From Chrysomallon squamiferum (taxonomy: Eukaryota > Mollusca > Gastropoda > Neomphalida > Peltospiridae), in NCBI GenBank assembly GCA_012295275.1, contig CM022670.1:41501474-41565473 (forward strand): a stretch of DNA of 64,000 bases, in the 5' to 3' direction. The position numbers and the translations under genes are program-made. Under the pieces are notes generated by a model. The model was not told the origin of the DNA, made no database searches, and saw nothing but the letters and a program-made list of their open reading frames with translations. How positions within the stretch are numbered: the first letter of the stretch is position 1; the number at the start of each line of letters is the position of its first letter. Shown here piece after piece: positions 10,636-24,325 of this stretch.

Positions 10636-10956
10636 GTAATGTAATAATAATAAAAAAAATTGTGTTGAAGGTATTAAATGCAATATGGAGGTATGTAATT
10701 AAACAGGTCTCTGTTTTAATTCCAGCTAAGCTGGGATGGTTTACTGAAATTTGAACATGTTTGAATGAACACAAGTTTTAAATAGCTGGGTAGGGCAATT
10801 TGTTTTTTAATGATTTATTGTAATCTAAAAGCACGTTTTAGTTTTAATACTGACAGACAGGGACTTAGTGTACATCTATATAGCTTATCACATTAAAACT
10901 CTTCTCTCTCTTAAACCTAGACTACTTTGTAAATTGATCCGTAGTGTATACATTTT

Positions 10957-11098
10957 AATATGTTAATTAGTAATTTGTTGCTAAAAATAGAATATGTTAA
11001 TTAGTCATTTGTTGCTAAAAATAGAATATGTTAATTAGTAATTTGTTGCTAAAAATAGAATATATTTTAATTAGTAATTTATTGCTAAAAATAGAATA
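10957..11098. repeat. 34-bp tandem repeat, four copies
   Basis: Four tandem copies of a 34-base unit containing ATATGTTAATTAGTAATTTG followed by TTGCTAAAAATAGA. The copies differ by only a few substitutions. Confidence 0.85.
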
Positions 11099-11247
11099 AA
11101 TCTAATGTTAATTATTAAAGATTTTCAAAAGATATTAATGTACTAGTGATAATAATGTAAAATAAAAGTATTTTTCTCTTATGGAGTGGTGATGTATTTT
11201 AAATTTAGTAGTTGTATACTTTTATGACACATTCAACATATTTCAGT

Positions 11248-11249
<2 letters not shown>

Positions 11250-11289
<40 letters not shown>
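11250..11289. repeat. (TA)n microsatellite
   Basis: Twenty uninterrupted TA units; self-complementary and cruciform-prone. A shorter AT run lies at about 11368-11386. Confidence 0.92.
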
Positions 11290-11292
<3 letters not shown>

Positions 11293-11853
11293 AGTTAAGA
11301 AAAAAAATTATTAAGAAAAAATGGATTAATGAAAAACTGATGTCACTTTTATTAAAACAAAAATTATTATATATATATATATATATTTGTAATAGTTTCA
11401 GAAGTGGATTTAGTCATGGAACTACAGGAAATGACACACATTTACAATTATATTAACTATTAACACATTAGGATATAACAATTAAATATATATCATTAAA
11501 CTGAGCTTTCCTTCTTTCTAAACTTAACTCTGTTTTCTAACTTCATCTAACTTCAGGCTTTGTTTTTTTAAATAGTGTAACAGATACACGAGTTGAAAAT
11601 CTTTCCAACACTTTTTGTGTTTGTTTTTTAAGCATTTGACATTTAGAAAGTAAACTGGAAACCTTGAACAGCAAGAAATAAAACCTACCACTGCAGTATA
11701 TATATGTGATATTTATAGACTTTCCCCACTGCAAGAAATTTCTCACTTCATGTGTACAAACTCTGTATTCTGACCCTCCCTCAGTTGTGAAGTCTATTTT
11801 TTAAAACAATAACAGAGTGAAAGAACAACATCCAGCTAAAAGGGATGTGGGTT

Positions 11854-11856
<3 letters not shown>

Positions 11857-11885
<29 letters not shown>
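11857..11885. repeat. Poly(T) tract
   Basis: About 29 consecutive T, that is, poly(A) on the minus strand. No adjacent retroposed body is recognisable. Confidence 0.85.
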
Positions 11886-13715
11886 CGTGTAGATCTAGTC
11901 TTTCCTGGTCTTGGGTGACCAGAACAAAAATCCAACAAAACATTGATACCTCATGCAAAAGCAAGCGTACTAAATAATAATAATAATAATAATGATAATA
12001 ATATAATAATATAATAATAATAGAATGAGCCATATATGTATTATTGCCTGTGTGTACATAACGTGAAAATGACGTGTAGTACATAATGTTAGTTGTTTGT
12101 CCAAATCGTAGGGTTAGATTTGTAATCTCTGTACAGCCTTCAGATTAACCCTTCAGCTGCTAAACAAGTCGAAACACTTCGTCTTTTTGTGTTTTTCATG
12201 TGTTGATTTTTAATTATTATTATTTATTTATTTATTATTTCTGTTATTGAAAGATTCGTTAGTTAAAGAAAATGAAAATAATTGATGTTTGTAAGCATAA
12301 TATTGTGTCAAGTTGGAATTTACAACTTCATTTTTGTTAGTGTTGTTGATTTTTTATTAGATAAAGAGTTGAAAGTTTAACTCTACATCCATTTCTGTAC
12401 TTCAGAAACAGTGTTGTGAATGTAATGAAATGAAGACGTTATTTAATAGATTTTTTAATAAAACTCTTTCAAGTTCGATTGTTATTACATAAGATGTTTT
12501 TATCAATATCTGGGAAATAACTTTTTAAAGATTTTTATATCCCTTTTTTCCAGATGGTGGCAATTATTAAAAATACATAATGTATTACAACTATTTAAAT
12601 TTTTGTACTAAAAGATTATTTTATCAAAACTTGTAAATTTAAATACTGAGCATGCTAAAATATACAATTAAGATTTGCCTACTTCAGGTTTTGGTTGGTT
12701 GTTTATAAATTTATTTATATTTGAATCCTGCAAGAGAAGTGTTGAAGCTGATTTAATGTCAGCGTTTTCGTTTTATTTTTAATTTATGTTAAATTTTAAA
12801 AACTTTATAAAGAGGAGATGCATAAAATAACTAACATGTTTTAAATTCAGTTAGTTTAGTTTTGTCTTATTTATTTTATTTATTTCTCTGTCTCGTAATG
12901 TGTATATAGCAATATTATATTTAATTTATATAACTTTTCATATACCTTAATATGTTGTTGTTTTCTATCCGGGTACAGCTATAAATTGTATGTAATGTTT
13001 TTACAATTTATACTTTATTCTTTGTAAAATAATTGTAATATTAAATTCAATAAATTATTAAGAATAAATTTTTATTTTAAAATTTCTGATTTTTACGTGT
13101 TGTACAGTTAATTTTTAAATATTTACACTTTTCTATAAAAATTTTAAAAAAAAATTAAAAAAATTATTATTGAAAACGGGAAAAAAAAAGAGAAGAGATT
13201 TTATGCATAAAAAGAAAAATGATCAATTATAAATTAATATGTATTATCAGTTTTATTTTTCTCTTTATGAAATTAAAATTCCTTTTTTTTTCCTTCTTTT
13301 TTTTAAGTCATAAATGTTCTATAGTTTATTTATTTAATTTTTTAAATATTCGTTTTCATTATTTTTTTTCTCTCTGTATAAAAATTGAATATATTCCATT
13401 CCATTTTTAAATTTATCTGAAGGCTGTATGGATGACATTGTGTGCTATGCTATATAGAAATTTATTCATCTTTTTCTTTCAGTGAAAAAAACAAATCAGG
13501 GAACTATTTATTTATTGTTATTCTCTGTGGATAACTGTTTGGTGTGTATTTGTCTTTGTGACAGCAGTATCCTGCTAACCCTAAATTATGCTTTGATGAA
13601 ATCTTTTTTTCTTTTTTTTAAATGGCATAATAATGAAATTTGATATTTCTGTCATAATATTAGTTCTGTTGTCTCTAAACTAATAATTGTCCAGTTTATG
13701 CAATGTCGGTTGTTA

Positions 13716-13876
13716 AATAAAATGATTATATTGTGATAATTAACAACAACAAAAAAAAAAAAAAAAACCTTGTCTTTTTACAAAGTCATTTTCGTTTGTA
13801 TGCAATCATGATTCTAATGTTTTGGATAATTTTTAAAATAATGTTATATTTAAACTGCCACAGTGACAAAAATAAA
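13716..13876 (+). terminator. Candidate distal poly(A) signals at the edge of the CpG-poor domain
   Basis: AATAAA occurs at 13716-13721 and 13871-13876, close to where CpG frequency returns to intergenic levels. If the CpG-poor domain marks the transcribed unit, the longest zinc-finger transcript would end around here. Inference only. Confidence 0.22.
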
Positions 13877-13900
13877 ATACTTTGAAAATGGTGGAACGAA

Positions 13901-14603
13901 CATATTTTACATTTATTAAATTTAAAAATGAATCAGAAATGTTTTTTCTTCTCACTAACGAAAAGACATGCGTTAAATTCACAATCGTAAAATATATTTA
14001 AAAATTATTTTTTTTACTGATTCCCGAATCTTTCTGAAAGTTTATGCACGAAATTAACAATTTATCCTGTAATATCAATACTTTACATATTCAGGAGATT
14101 GTTTAATAATGTATATCCTTGCATTTATTTGTATATCATCGTATTCATTTTTTAAAGCGTAGCATATTCTGTCAAATCTCAGCATTAAAAAAAAAGAAGT
14201 AAATTTCGAGGGAAAAAATAAAAATTTTTTTTTTTTTTTTTTAGGTATTGTCAATATTTCCGTGATCGGTGGGCATGACCAAATCGTTTATGTATTAGTC
14301 ATGATAATTATAAATGGATTGCATAATGACATAATTTACTTATTATTACTGGTCTTTCAAAAACGACATTTGTTTTAATGTACGTCTAACTCTTTATTGA
14401 TATACATATCGCTCATTCGTAATATTATTTCAATTAGATATCTTTAAGCAACGGGTGAGGTAACAGGCAATTTTCATAATTGTTTTACAATCTTTGATAA
14501 TTATTGTATATTAAAAACTGTTTGCAAATTTTAGAGAGAGAGAGAGTCAAAAAGATTCGGGAACTTGTAATAAATTACGTTATACAGAAGTCTTTTATAA
14601 TTG

Positions 14604-14643
<40 letters not shown>

Positions 14644-16250
14644 ACGCGATAATGGACAAGAGTATCATAATAAAAACTGGTTTTCTTCAATTGTGTAAAA
14701 ATAATATGTGAAAAACGTTTCTAAATTGTTATGACTCACAGTTCTTGCAAACAAGACAGACTAAAACTTTCCACCATTTTCAAAGCAGTTTTGTTTCTGT
14801 GTTCAACTGTTTGTTTGGGTGGGGATTTTCACAACTACCTTCTAGGCCAGTGGATTGTTTAGAATGCATGATTTTTTGAAGTCACACCCTCAATAGTATC
14901 ACAAATGAAGTTTTTGTCAGCAATAAAACATTTATTTATGATTTATGTTTTAAATTTTGTTTTTTTTTCCTTTTCATTTATGAGTGTTTGACACGTTCTC
15001 TATTATGATTGGATCAACAGAAATCACGTGATCCTATTTGTATTTTTTTTTTTTTTTTTATTTGACGTTCTTGATTATTATTAATAATAACGGGTTAGTG
15101 TTTGACGAAGTAAAACCAGTTATGACAGACACAATATTGTTAGTTTCCATTCTTTTTTAATTTTTCATTTCTCAAACTCGAATACATTTCGTTAATTTTT
15201 GTACTGACAAGAGATGTCTTTATTAATTTCAAACTGATAAAAATCACGCAGGTTCTCTGTACAGTTCTCTGTCTTCAGTAATGAGATTATAAGTAAGTGA
15301 ACTGCGGGTTGCTATGCTAGAACATTCATCTTAGCTGTGATAGGTCGTAGGATCAAATCTCAGGTTACACTGTGACTTTGTCAACCTTCGTTCCAGAACT
15401 CTGCTATTCAGTATTAGTCTGTTCTGCTTAATCTAGTATTCAGTTTTGAAATATACGTTATTGATATGACAGAAATGGTTTAATAACGTTAAATACAATG
15501 TAATTGTTATTTTCCAGCTATACAAAAACGTGTTTGAAATACAACAGGTATACTAATGTTACTGACACTTGGGTTACCTTTGAAAATGAAATGCTAGAGA
15601 GTTACGTGTGGAATTACTGTATTTCTTGGAAGAAAACGAATTTAAAAAAACAACATTAACCCAGTATCATGTTTAAAAAATATACAAATGGCAAAACCTA
15701 AAGAGAATTCAAGTTTGGAAAGAATCTTAAAAGAAAAAGATAAAATAATTTAGTTATATGAAAAGGTTAAAAAGATATTCTTCAGCAAGGTGACCTTAGT
15801 AAAGAACTTTACGAAAAAGCAGCTCATAGAAAGAAGACTATTTGCAAGAATCGGAAATCTTCAAGTTTAAAATTATTATTACAAGAAGCCAACTTCAATT
15901 ATTAGCTGACGAGGTTAAAAAGAATGTTCCAGAAAAAAGTTTGCAAAAGATAGTTAGCATAGTTCAATATGTAAACGTTCTTATATATATATATATATAT
16001 ATGTGTGTGTATTGCATTTTTATTTTTTTATTTTTTTCTAACGCGGAAATGTCAGCCGGTGTTTTTGACGTGTACTGACTTACCCAGGACAGTGATCTAT
16101 CAATCTGTGATGTCCTCAAACACGTGAGACTTTGCATAATTTTACATACTAAATCTGGACCAACAGCTATCTCTATCTGACAAAAAATTAATTTTCTGCA
16201 ATTCATTACGTTTTTATTATTCAGCTTAAATGTCAGATGTGGGGATGCGT
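13901..16250. other. Intergenic DNA, start of the CpG-normal domain
   Basis: No gene recognised. AT-rich with poly-T runs near 14226-14243, 14606-14635 and 15045-15060, and a short AT/GT run near 15981-16008. One tRNA-derived SINE-like fragment is listed separately. Confidence 0.5.
15296..15400 (+). mobile_element. tRNA-derived SINE-like fragment
   Basis: Resembles a degenerate tRNA head. An A-box-like segment (GCTATGCTAGAACATTC) is followed about 35 bases later by a B-box-like GTAGGATCAAATCTC, with a further non-tRNA body after it. The stems no longer pair well enough for a working tRNA. The core GTGATAGGTCGTAGGATCA recurs with two changes near 20163, which supports a dispersed family. Confidence 0.45.
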
Positions 16251-16269
16251 GCTTGTGTTTTGCGCGCGC

Positions 16270-16271
16270 GT

Positions 16272-16338
<67 letters not shown>
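16270..16338. repeat. (TG)n microsatellite
   Basis: About 34 TG units after a short CG/TG lead-in (GCGCGCGCG). Alternating purine-pyrimidine sequence with Z-DNA potential. Confidence 0.95.
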
Positions 16339-16339
<1 letters not shown>

Positions 16340-18322
16340 TGTAATGCTGTCCATCATTATAAGATGTTGCCAAAAGAACCTACACAAAGCCGTTATTTTT
16401 ATTTCCAGTTTGTCGATAAACACGGCGCGCTCTTTCAATTTGCATTGTTTGATTAACGTCAATCAGCGCCGTGTTTTCCTAATTACCATGCTCAGATAAA
16501 CACAAACAACACATACACGTTTAAAGAGGAAAATTTTCAAAGAAAGTTAAACGAGTTCAAAATGTGTTTATTTGAACGGAGCCGGCTATGCAGAACGAAT
16601 GCGTGACGTCGATGAATAATTAGAACAAGAAGCACGGTGACAGCACTCACAGCCCCCTCTGGCTATGAAAGCTCTTTAAAACTTTTCAAAAGAAAGCGTT
16701 TCCATGTTTCAAGTTTAAACATGAATTATTAATCGGTCTTTGAAGTCGCTGATCCACTGAATAAAGTAATTTATATCTCTTTTTGAGATTTGTAATTTTT
16801 TTTTTTTTTTATATAAAAAAAATTCTGCAGCCGTTAGCTTTTAAAATAACTCCTTATAAAAAGAATGCAGTGTTTGTAAAATTATTAATGTCGGCGATTC
16901 TGATTTAGTATTGTTTTCGTAATAACTTCAAAGGACATAAAATCCGTATTTTTATTTCTCCACGTTTGGATGAAAGACCATTAAGAGTTTGTGAAGTTCG
17001 CTCGTTTCCATAGTAATCGATGGCGATACAGTCTATGACGTCATGTTCGATCAGATTGGTCAGAATGTGTAATAATATTAGTGTATTATTAGCTAACTGG
17101 GGAGACAAGAAATTTAATAACTAATTTATATGACTTGATTCGTTTATTGTTCACGATCAATAAAATAAAGAAATCAAAAGAAAGCCTATAAAATAAAATT
17201 TTAGTTTTGATTTATTTTGAACACATTTTAAAAAATAAAATAAACTAATTACTAAAATAAAATTAAAAAATAGACTGTTGTGAAGAAAGAGACTGAAATT
17301 ACGTCATGATGACGTAAAATAATTATTTCTATTAGTGACAATGTCGGTTAGGGTCCCCTTACGTAAGTACGTAGGTAATTTGATACGCAGATCCATAAAT
17401 GCGTTTTAAAATCAACTTTGTAATTTGCTATAATTAAGAAACATTTTTAGATTCGTTTATGCTAACTAAATTTTAACAACAACAAGAATAGTTGTTTTTT
17501 GGTGTGGGTTTTTTTAAGTTGCTTGTGAATAACGACTTCAGCAATTGCTAATGGTTTTTTCAATAGCAACTTTTTTCTTGTTTTCTATTAATAATACATC
17601 ATAATGAAATTATTATACTCGGGAATTAAAAACAATTTTTTTTTTTTCAAATTCCTACATCCAGTTAAAATGAAGACGCCCAATTTTTGTCAATAAGCTT
17701 ATTTTTATTTTATTTTTTTTAATATTATTATTTTTATTTTATTTTTATTTTTCCCTGTTATTCATGCTGTCACAAAAGCTGAGTTAAAATGGCTGTTTGA
17801 ATCAAATTCCACAGGATATTAAAACGTATTTATTCTCAAATATTAAAACCTGATGACGATATAGGTAGCAGTGCTGTATTTTAGTCCCAGGTAAACAGGT
17901 TTAAACAGAATCATGACCATCTGAATAGAAATAATATCTTTTCACTAAGTCCTTTCAACTTTAGGCAAATACTAACAACCGGGCTTAAAATTAGTTTCTT
18001 TCAAAACTTGCCCATTGTGTTTTATGTTATTTTCACAATGCTTTTGAAGCGTTGCTTTCTGTCACTCACTGGTTTAGAATTTATTTTTTAGGATTAACGT
18101 CAATAAAATGACCATGTCGGTTTTAATGTGTAAAACTTTCACAGACAAACTATAAAGCTCTAAACTATAAAAAAAAAAAAAATCGGCGAGTATAAAAGAT
18201 AACCCTTCACCGTAATGTCCGTGGGGGATTACATTCTATCAGTTTAAAAGCACAACTCAAAATTTAAGGTAATAATATAAAAGATTAGAATTCCTTCGAT
18301 ATATACATATACATATATGTAG

Positions 18323-18323
<1 letters not shown>
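16339..18323. other. Intergenic DNA without a recognised gene
   Basis: AT-rich with normal CpG. Nothing coding recognised. It contains a perfect CRE (TGACGTCA, 17036-17043) and a back-to-back CRE-like pair listed separately. Confidence 0.5.
17299..17317. promoter_or_regulatory. Back-to-back CRE-like inverted pair
   Basis: TTACGTCAT and ATGACGTAA, perfect 9-base inverted arms, are separated by one base. Each arm matches the TGACGTAA form recognised by ATF/CREB/CEBP-type bZIP factors. No gene start is visible beside it, so the function is unknown. Confidence 0.35.

Positions 18324-18386
<63 letters not shown>
18324..18386. repeat. (TG)n microsatellite
   Basis: About 31 uninterrupted TG units after a short AT/CATA lead. 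Confidence 0.95.
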
Positions 18387-18387
<1 letters not shown>

Positions 18388-19532
18388 AAATAGAAAACGA
18401 AACCCAAATCCACTGTCTAGTATAGAAAAATAAAAATATAAGTTTCTTCATCCTAACCCAGGATCCCTACAAACAATTGTGTTATTAATTATAAAGAAGA
18501 GACCTCAACTTCAGTGTTATTTTTAACTAGGAAGCTACACGTATAAAGGATGCCCCTTCCCCAACCCCTGACACACCCTACAGAACAGCTGACTGGGTGG
18601 ACGTGTTTACAGCGAAGCTTACTGGAACAGGGTGAAGAAAGAAAGAAGAAAAAAGCTTTTTAAAAATTTTATTTGAATTTTAAGAATGCCTTGAAGAGAC
18701 AGACAACTGGCAGTGTTTCAGAGATGAAAGGCGAAAAAGGCGTGTTCATGTTTTGTTTTCTTTGAAAAATGAAAATATAAAAATTATAAAAAAATAAATA
18801 AAAAAATAAAAATATTTTTTTTAAAAAGCCACCACTCCCTTTGACCGCGCCCCAGGTCGCAACCCGCTTTAACCCCTCGTTAAATAAACACGTGAGAACC
18901 TTCCCAAAATGAGAACTCTTTAGTGTTTTTCTTTATTTATTAAAAAAAAAGAAGAAGAAGAAAAAAAAAGAAAAAGTGACGCCTATGAAAAGTTCACTTT
19001 TTCAAATTTCACACCGAGCATGATTCAAACAATAAAGAAAAAAAAAAAAAAAAAAAAAAACTGTTTGATCGTGTGAACCACGTACTTGTAGATAACTAAA
19101 TAGATATTACATCTGCCAGATGCCATATTAAATTTCACGTATATATAAAAAGTAATATACGTTTGACATTTGAAAGAAATAACTGTCCGACTTATCCCAG
19201 TGACCACTAAATTTAAGGAGTGGTCAAAACTGTTGTTTTAGGAAAACAGTTTGATTTATATCACGTATCAAGTTGGGTGACGTGACGCCTGGAAATGCGT
19301 GCGAAATAACGTGACAGATTAACAACAGACAGGTCGTAAACAACACGATGAACTTTACAACAACAACAACAAAATACATAAATGAATTAAATTTCTTTAA
19401 TATCATAAATCAAATTAATGTGTTATTTTGTGTCAGATAAACGAGAACACACAGAGACACATACAGAAACACGGAAACAGACATAAATATATATATATAT
19501 ATATATACAAACACACATACGGACACATGCAC
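18387..19532. other. Intergenic DNA, simple repeats only
   Basis: No gene recognised. Purine-rich A/AAG runs near 18941-18975, poly(A) near 19038-19060 and an AT run near 19485-19505. Confidence 0.5.

Positions 19533-19610
<78 letters not shown>
19533..19610. repeat. Palindromic (AAT)n-(ATT)n microsatellite
   Basis: An AAT run (19533-19577) switches directly to ATT (19578-19610) with no spacer. This gives a perfect inverted repeat with arms of about 33 bases that could form a hairpin or cruciform. Confidence 0.9.
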
Positions 19611-19612
<2 letters not shown>

Positions 19613-19833
19613 AAATTGTGTTTTGTTTGGCAAGGGAGTTATTTTGTTGTTGTTTTGTTGGGGTTTTTTAATTGTGAACGTGATAAGATAGTCGTATTAT
19701 TAATAATAAGCACAACAACAACAACAACAACAACAACGATTAATTTTTCTCCTGACCAAACCCCGCCCCACAAAACCAACGTCCATAAAGTATTTTTACA
19801 AATAATTAAAATATTTTCGTTTCTTGTTTTTCG

Positions 19834-19913
<80 letters not shown>
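19834..19913. repeat. (TCA)n to (TTA)n compound microsatellite
   Basis: About ten TCA units change to about sixteen TTA units in the same phase, consistent with a substitution spreading by slippage. A small CAA run lies upstream at about 19711-19737. Confidence 0.92.
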
Positions 19914-20124
19914 TTCTAGGCAGTTCGTTCCATCATGTCTGCGAAACTGATTCCTGCTCGGGAAACATATCACGCGCATCTTTTGTTTTCAAATTAACGT
20001 TTCTGCGCTACACTGTTACAAGTGAAGAATTTCACGGCGAAGAGCAAAACTTGTAAAACAATAAAACACGTGTTACCAGATGGGCAGAAACGAGATAATC
20101 ATTGACTTTGACCTTTGAACATTT

Positions 20125-20185
20125 GCTTAAAATTCATTGGTTAAAAACCATTGCCTGATACGTGATAGGTCGCAGGGTCACTCCG
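20125..20185 (+). mobile_element. SINE-like fragment, same family as 15.3 kb
   Basis: The core GTGATAGGTCGCAGGGTCA matches the 15.3-kb SINE-like fragment at all but two of 19 positions. Flanks are diverged and the A box is not clear, so this is a fragment at best. Confidence 0.35.
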
Positions 20186-20988
20186 TGTCGTTTCTCTCCC
20201 CCCACCCCACCGGCGCTATCTGGTATTAATTCCTATAAAAGATCAGGGTACGTGCTCTCCTGTTCAAGAGAGGGTGAATTTGACATCGACTTTTGCTAAA
20301 TGAGTAGACCAATGAATAGAGGATTTCTTATGATATAATCATAAAGAAAAATAAGGTGTCTGATAGTCATAAGTGTTCATTTTAAAATATATTCTTTTTC
20401 CTTTCCTATTTTAATATATTATTATTTAATTCATTATTAATTTTATTATTATTATTTTCTTTACTATTATTATTATTTGTTTATTATTTATTATCTCTTT
20501 GTCTCCCAATCTATCTATCTATCTATTTATATGTGTGTATGTATATATATCTATCTAATCTATATATCTACCACTAAAGTAAATAAATAAAAGATAGATA
20601 CATTTTTATATATTAAAATGGTTGAATAATATTCTTTGCTGCAAATGAAAAATAATAATATTAATTTCAGAGGAATTTCCTTGAAAAAAAAAATATATAT
20701 TTTTTTTTAAATCTATTTTTACGATTTCTCCTACTTTCCATACATATCAGAGATATACATTTAATTTTTCTTTTCTAATTTAATTTTTCAACATATTTCT
20801 GTGTGGTCGGTCACGTTTGAGGAGATAAACGGAGAACAAAACTTTCTTCATAAAATATTCAAACCTTCCTGAGATGACGTCGTAGATTCACGGATGATGT
20901 AGTCGTCATTTAAAGAATGAAACAAATAAGGCGAACCCCGTGAATAAATGAATGAATAAAAACATTTGTTTTACTACCTTCAGCACAT

Positions 20989-20995
<7 letters not shown>
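20186..20995. other. Intergenic DNA without a recognised gene
   Basis: AT-rich with short ATT and ATCT runs (near 20440-20525). A CRE-like TGACGTCG lies near 20875. No coding or RNA gene recognised. Confidence 0.5.

Positions 20996-21050
<55 letters not shown>
20996..21050. repeat. (TAT)n microsatellite
   Basis: About 18 units of TAT. An AAAT run follows at about 21208-21243. Confidence 0.92.
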
Positions 21051-21052
<2 letters not shown>

Positions 21053-21207
21053 TGTGACAAGTTTGAAATATCAGTTTTGGGAATAATGATTTTTTAGAGA
21101 GGAAACCGGCTGTTTATGTTCGCATAACTATCATTATCAGTAATATATAACTGTTTGTGTGCACAACCTACTGACTTCCTGAGTTTTAAATCGATCGACC
21201 TATTAAA

Positions 21208-21209
21208 TA

Positions 21210-21244
<35 letters not shown>

Positions 21245-21799
21245 CCTTTAGAAAATAAATTATAAAAATACTTTCAAAAATGATAATTTAACAATTATAC
21301 ATATTGTTAATCTTTATTTTTTAACATTTTATCTTCGCTTAAAATCAAAATAATTTTTCTATAGACCATGAAAATAAATAAATAAATAAAATACGCAAAC
21401 GCACACAAAAGAATAAAAAGAGAGAGCGATCAAAACAACACAGTTAATAAGAAGCAGAAGAAAAAGAATAATAATAAATAAATAAGCCAGAAAGAAAAAT
21501 TAATGAACGAATAAATCAGAAAAAAGAGAGTAAACCTTTATTTATGCAGTATGTCTGTACTTGAAACATCATTAATACAAGCACTAAGTAGACAGACAGA
21601 CAGACAGATTTACTATATTTACATTTAGTTTTCAGAAGACTGATGGTTTTGCGGTAGTCAATTTATATTGGCTGAAGCAACAGCAACAATTTTATTTATT
21701 TATTGCAACACTTTAATACATTTATTCAGTATTAAACAGAAAAATAAATAAATTAATAATGAAAATGAAAATGAAAAAATAATGTTGAAGACAAAAACA

Positions 21800-21842
<43 letters not shown>

Positions 21843-22768
21843 CAACAATTAATACTATTGTTCAACGGAAAAAGAATAGTAAAAAGATATTAAATGAAAT
21901 CAAAGGAAGAATTAAACTGACAACGTTGGCTGGGACATCTTGAAGAAAATAGCGATACAGAGATGACAAGGGAGAAAGTTCAAGTCTATAAATTAACGTG
22001 GACATCTCTATTGAGAAGTTTTGTTCAACGAGTGACGGGAGACGGCTTAACTTTAGTCAGCGACAGACGTACAAGTCAAATATGCATGATTAATTTATAG
22101 CTCACAGCTTCATTCCCCTCCCAGCGATCAATACATATTATGAATTTCGACATCACTTTGTTAAAAAGCGCCACATTCTGTCATGGCGGGTGAACGAGGG
22201 CCAGAAGACGTCGTTTGAAGATTACCCACAACGACAGCGTGTTCCGATTTGAAATTTACATTCTTACCACTCGGCTGTCAATCACTGGCACATGTCAAGT
22301 GGACATGCGCAGATTGATTGTAGCCACGAGCGATCGGCAAGACGACTGGGTGAGGAGCAGACGCAATGGCGTACTTTTAAAACATTTATATACCGCTTAC
22401 ATCTTCAACAAAAAGCGTTTTATTATTTAAATTATTTCTAATGCATTACTTCTATTTTGTATGTTTTTATTTATTTTAACTTTTTTATTATTATTTTTTT
22501 AAAGCATTTTAAAAAGAATGTTAAGTTAAGGCAAACTATTTTTAAAAAATTTATAAAGCAACGAGAAAACTAGAAACATCAGCAACATCAACAACAGCAA
22601 TAACGACAACAATAATAATAAAACACAAACGTGATGATTAAACTGTTTTTATGAGTAAAATTATTCTTAAACTGGAAATAATCTGATCGGATAAACCATA
22701 AATTAATATCATTTATAAAACATTGCGTACTCTTCAAACTACACGAACATTTTCGTTTAACGATATTC

Positions 22769-22770
<2 letters not shown>
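21208..22770. other. Intergenic DNA with AAAT and TAA repeats
   Basis: An (AAAT)n run near 21208-21243, a GACA run near 21590-21608 and a (TAA)n run near 21799-21848. The 22,000-22,350 part has more GC and normal CpG but no coding segment I recognise. Confidence 0.5.

Positions 22771-22840
<70 letters not shown>
22771..22840. repeat. (GA)n microsatellite
   Basis: Thirty-five uninterrupted GA units. A polypurine mirror repeat of this kind can form triplex (H-DNA). Confidence 0.95.
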
Positions 22841-22844
<4 letters not shown>

Positions 22845-23433
22845 AATCATTTATATACATAGAATTTTTATTTAGGATAAAATAATTTTTCAAACAAATT
22901 TTACGATTATTTATTTTCTATTTTTAAATCAAAAGAAGACATAAAAACTGAACTGGTTTCAGTATGACATTTGAAACTAGTGGATTCGTTCCACTGAATT
23001 AGTGGAAAACATTTTACTGTATTAATTACAGATGTGCAGTTTTAATTATTTTAATACATTTTATTTTAAAATTACATTCTGAGGTAAATAATTTTGATCT
23101 TTATAATTGATACTGGTTTTAAAACTTCGAACCTTCTGACATTTTTTTTTTTTTATATAAATAAATAAAAATTAGTAATACTATATTAAAATGTAAAATT
23201 TCTGTTTGAGATATTTAGTAACATTTTACTGATCTGTTGCGTTATAATCAACAGGTGAAAATAGTTCCGTCTTTTTCTATACCTTTACTTTTAGAACAAA
23301 ACGTTAATAAATAAATTTTATATTTCTTTACAAATACATAAAGTAAATAATTATTAATTAAATAAAATTACATAAAATAGAAGATAATAAATATGAAATG
23401 TTTTATTAAAATAAGTAAAAGATGAGTAAGTAT

Positions 23434-23486
<53 letters not shown>

Positions 23487-23937
23487 AATAGAATAGAATA
23501 GAATAGAATAAAGCAAAATTAAATAAATAAAAATTAAAAATAAAAGATAAATAAATATTTAAACTGATATAAAGTAACTGAATAAATAAACAAACAAGAT
23601 GACAAAGAAATGAAGAGAAAAAAGTTAATCTGAAATATTTTTTTTATCCCAACTCCTAAAAGTGGAGCTGAGGAAGATGTAAATAAAGTAAGAGCTGAAA
23701 CAAAAAGAAAATTAAGAAGAAAATCAAGATAAGGCGATCACAAGTACATGGTTAACTAAACAAATTAATGGAGGCCACGCCCTGCACGTGATTAACGTAA
23801 TAACAAAGGTTACCTCTAATTGTCTTCTTATTACTTTCTGAAAATAATGGTCAAGTTTGCCGAACAGTTTCGATTTAAACTATTTTCTTTATTGATGTAT
23901 CATAGTCTCCCTCGCCCTCTTTCTTTCTCTCTTTCTC
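22841..23937. other. Intergenic DNA without a recognised gene
   Basis: Very AT-rich. A (TAA)n run near 23438-23484 is followed by GAATA pentamers to about 23511. No coding sequence recognised. Confidence 0.5.
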
Positions 23938-24037
<100 letters not shown>

Positions 24038-24222
24038 GCACTCACATATATTCTACACACACACAGTCTTCAAAAATTAATATATATAATGAAAAGAATT
24101 TACAAAAGAAATTTTATTATTTCATTTATCATTTTTTTATTTGTTGTTCTGTTATTTGTGTTTGTTTTGAAAACAAATGCTAGAAACAGTCGACTTTTTA
24201 CTTTCTTCTTATGATTATATTA

Positions 24223-24224
<2 letters not shown>

Positions 24225-24288
<64 letters not shown>

Positions 24289-24325
24289 TATTATTATTAT
24301 TATTATTATTATCATTATCATCATC
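24225..24325. repeat. (ATT)n microsatellite
   Basis: Long ATT run with one TTTATT interruption, ending in ATC units. Confidence 0.92.

Larger units (their letters stand above)
5942..13900 (+). other. 3' flank / probable long 3' UTR of the zinc-finger gene
   Basis: No protein gene is visible on either strand. The DNA is very AT-rich and CpG-poor, like the gene domain beside it, and CpG frequency rises only around 12-14 kb. Poly(A) signals AATAAA occur early (6419, 6468) and late (13049, 13063, 13716, 13871). Alternative 3' ends, including a very long 3' UTR, are therefore plausible. It holds many poly-T, TTTA and ATT runs, listed separately where long. Transcript extent is inference. Confidence 0.45.
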
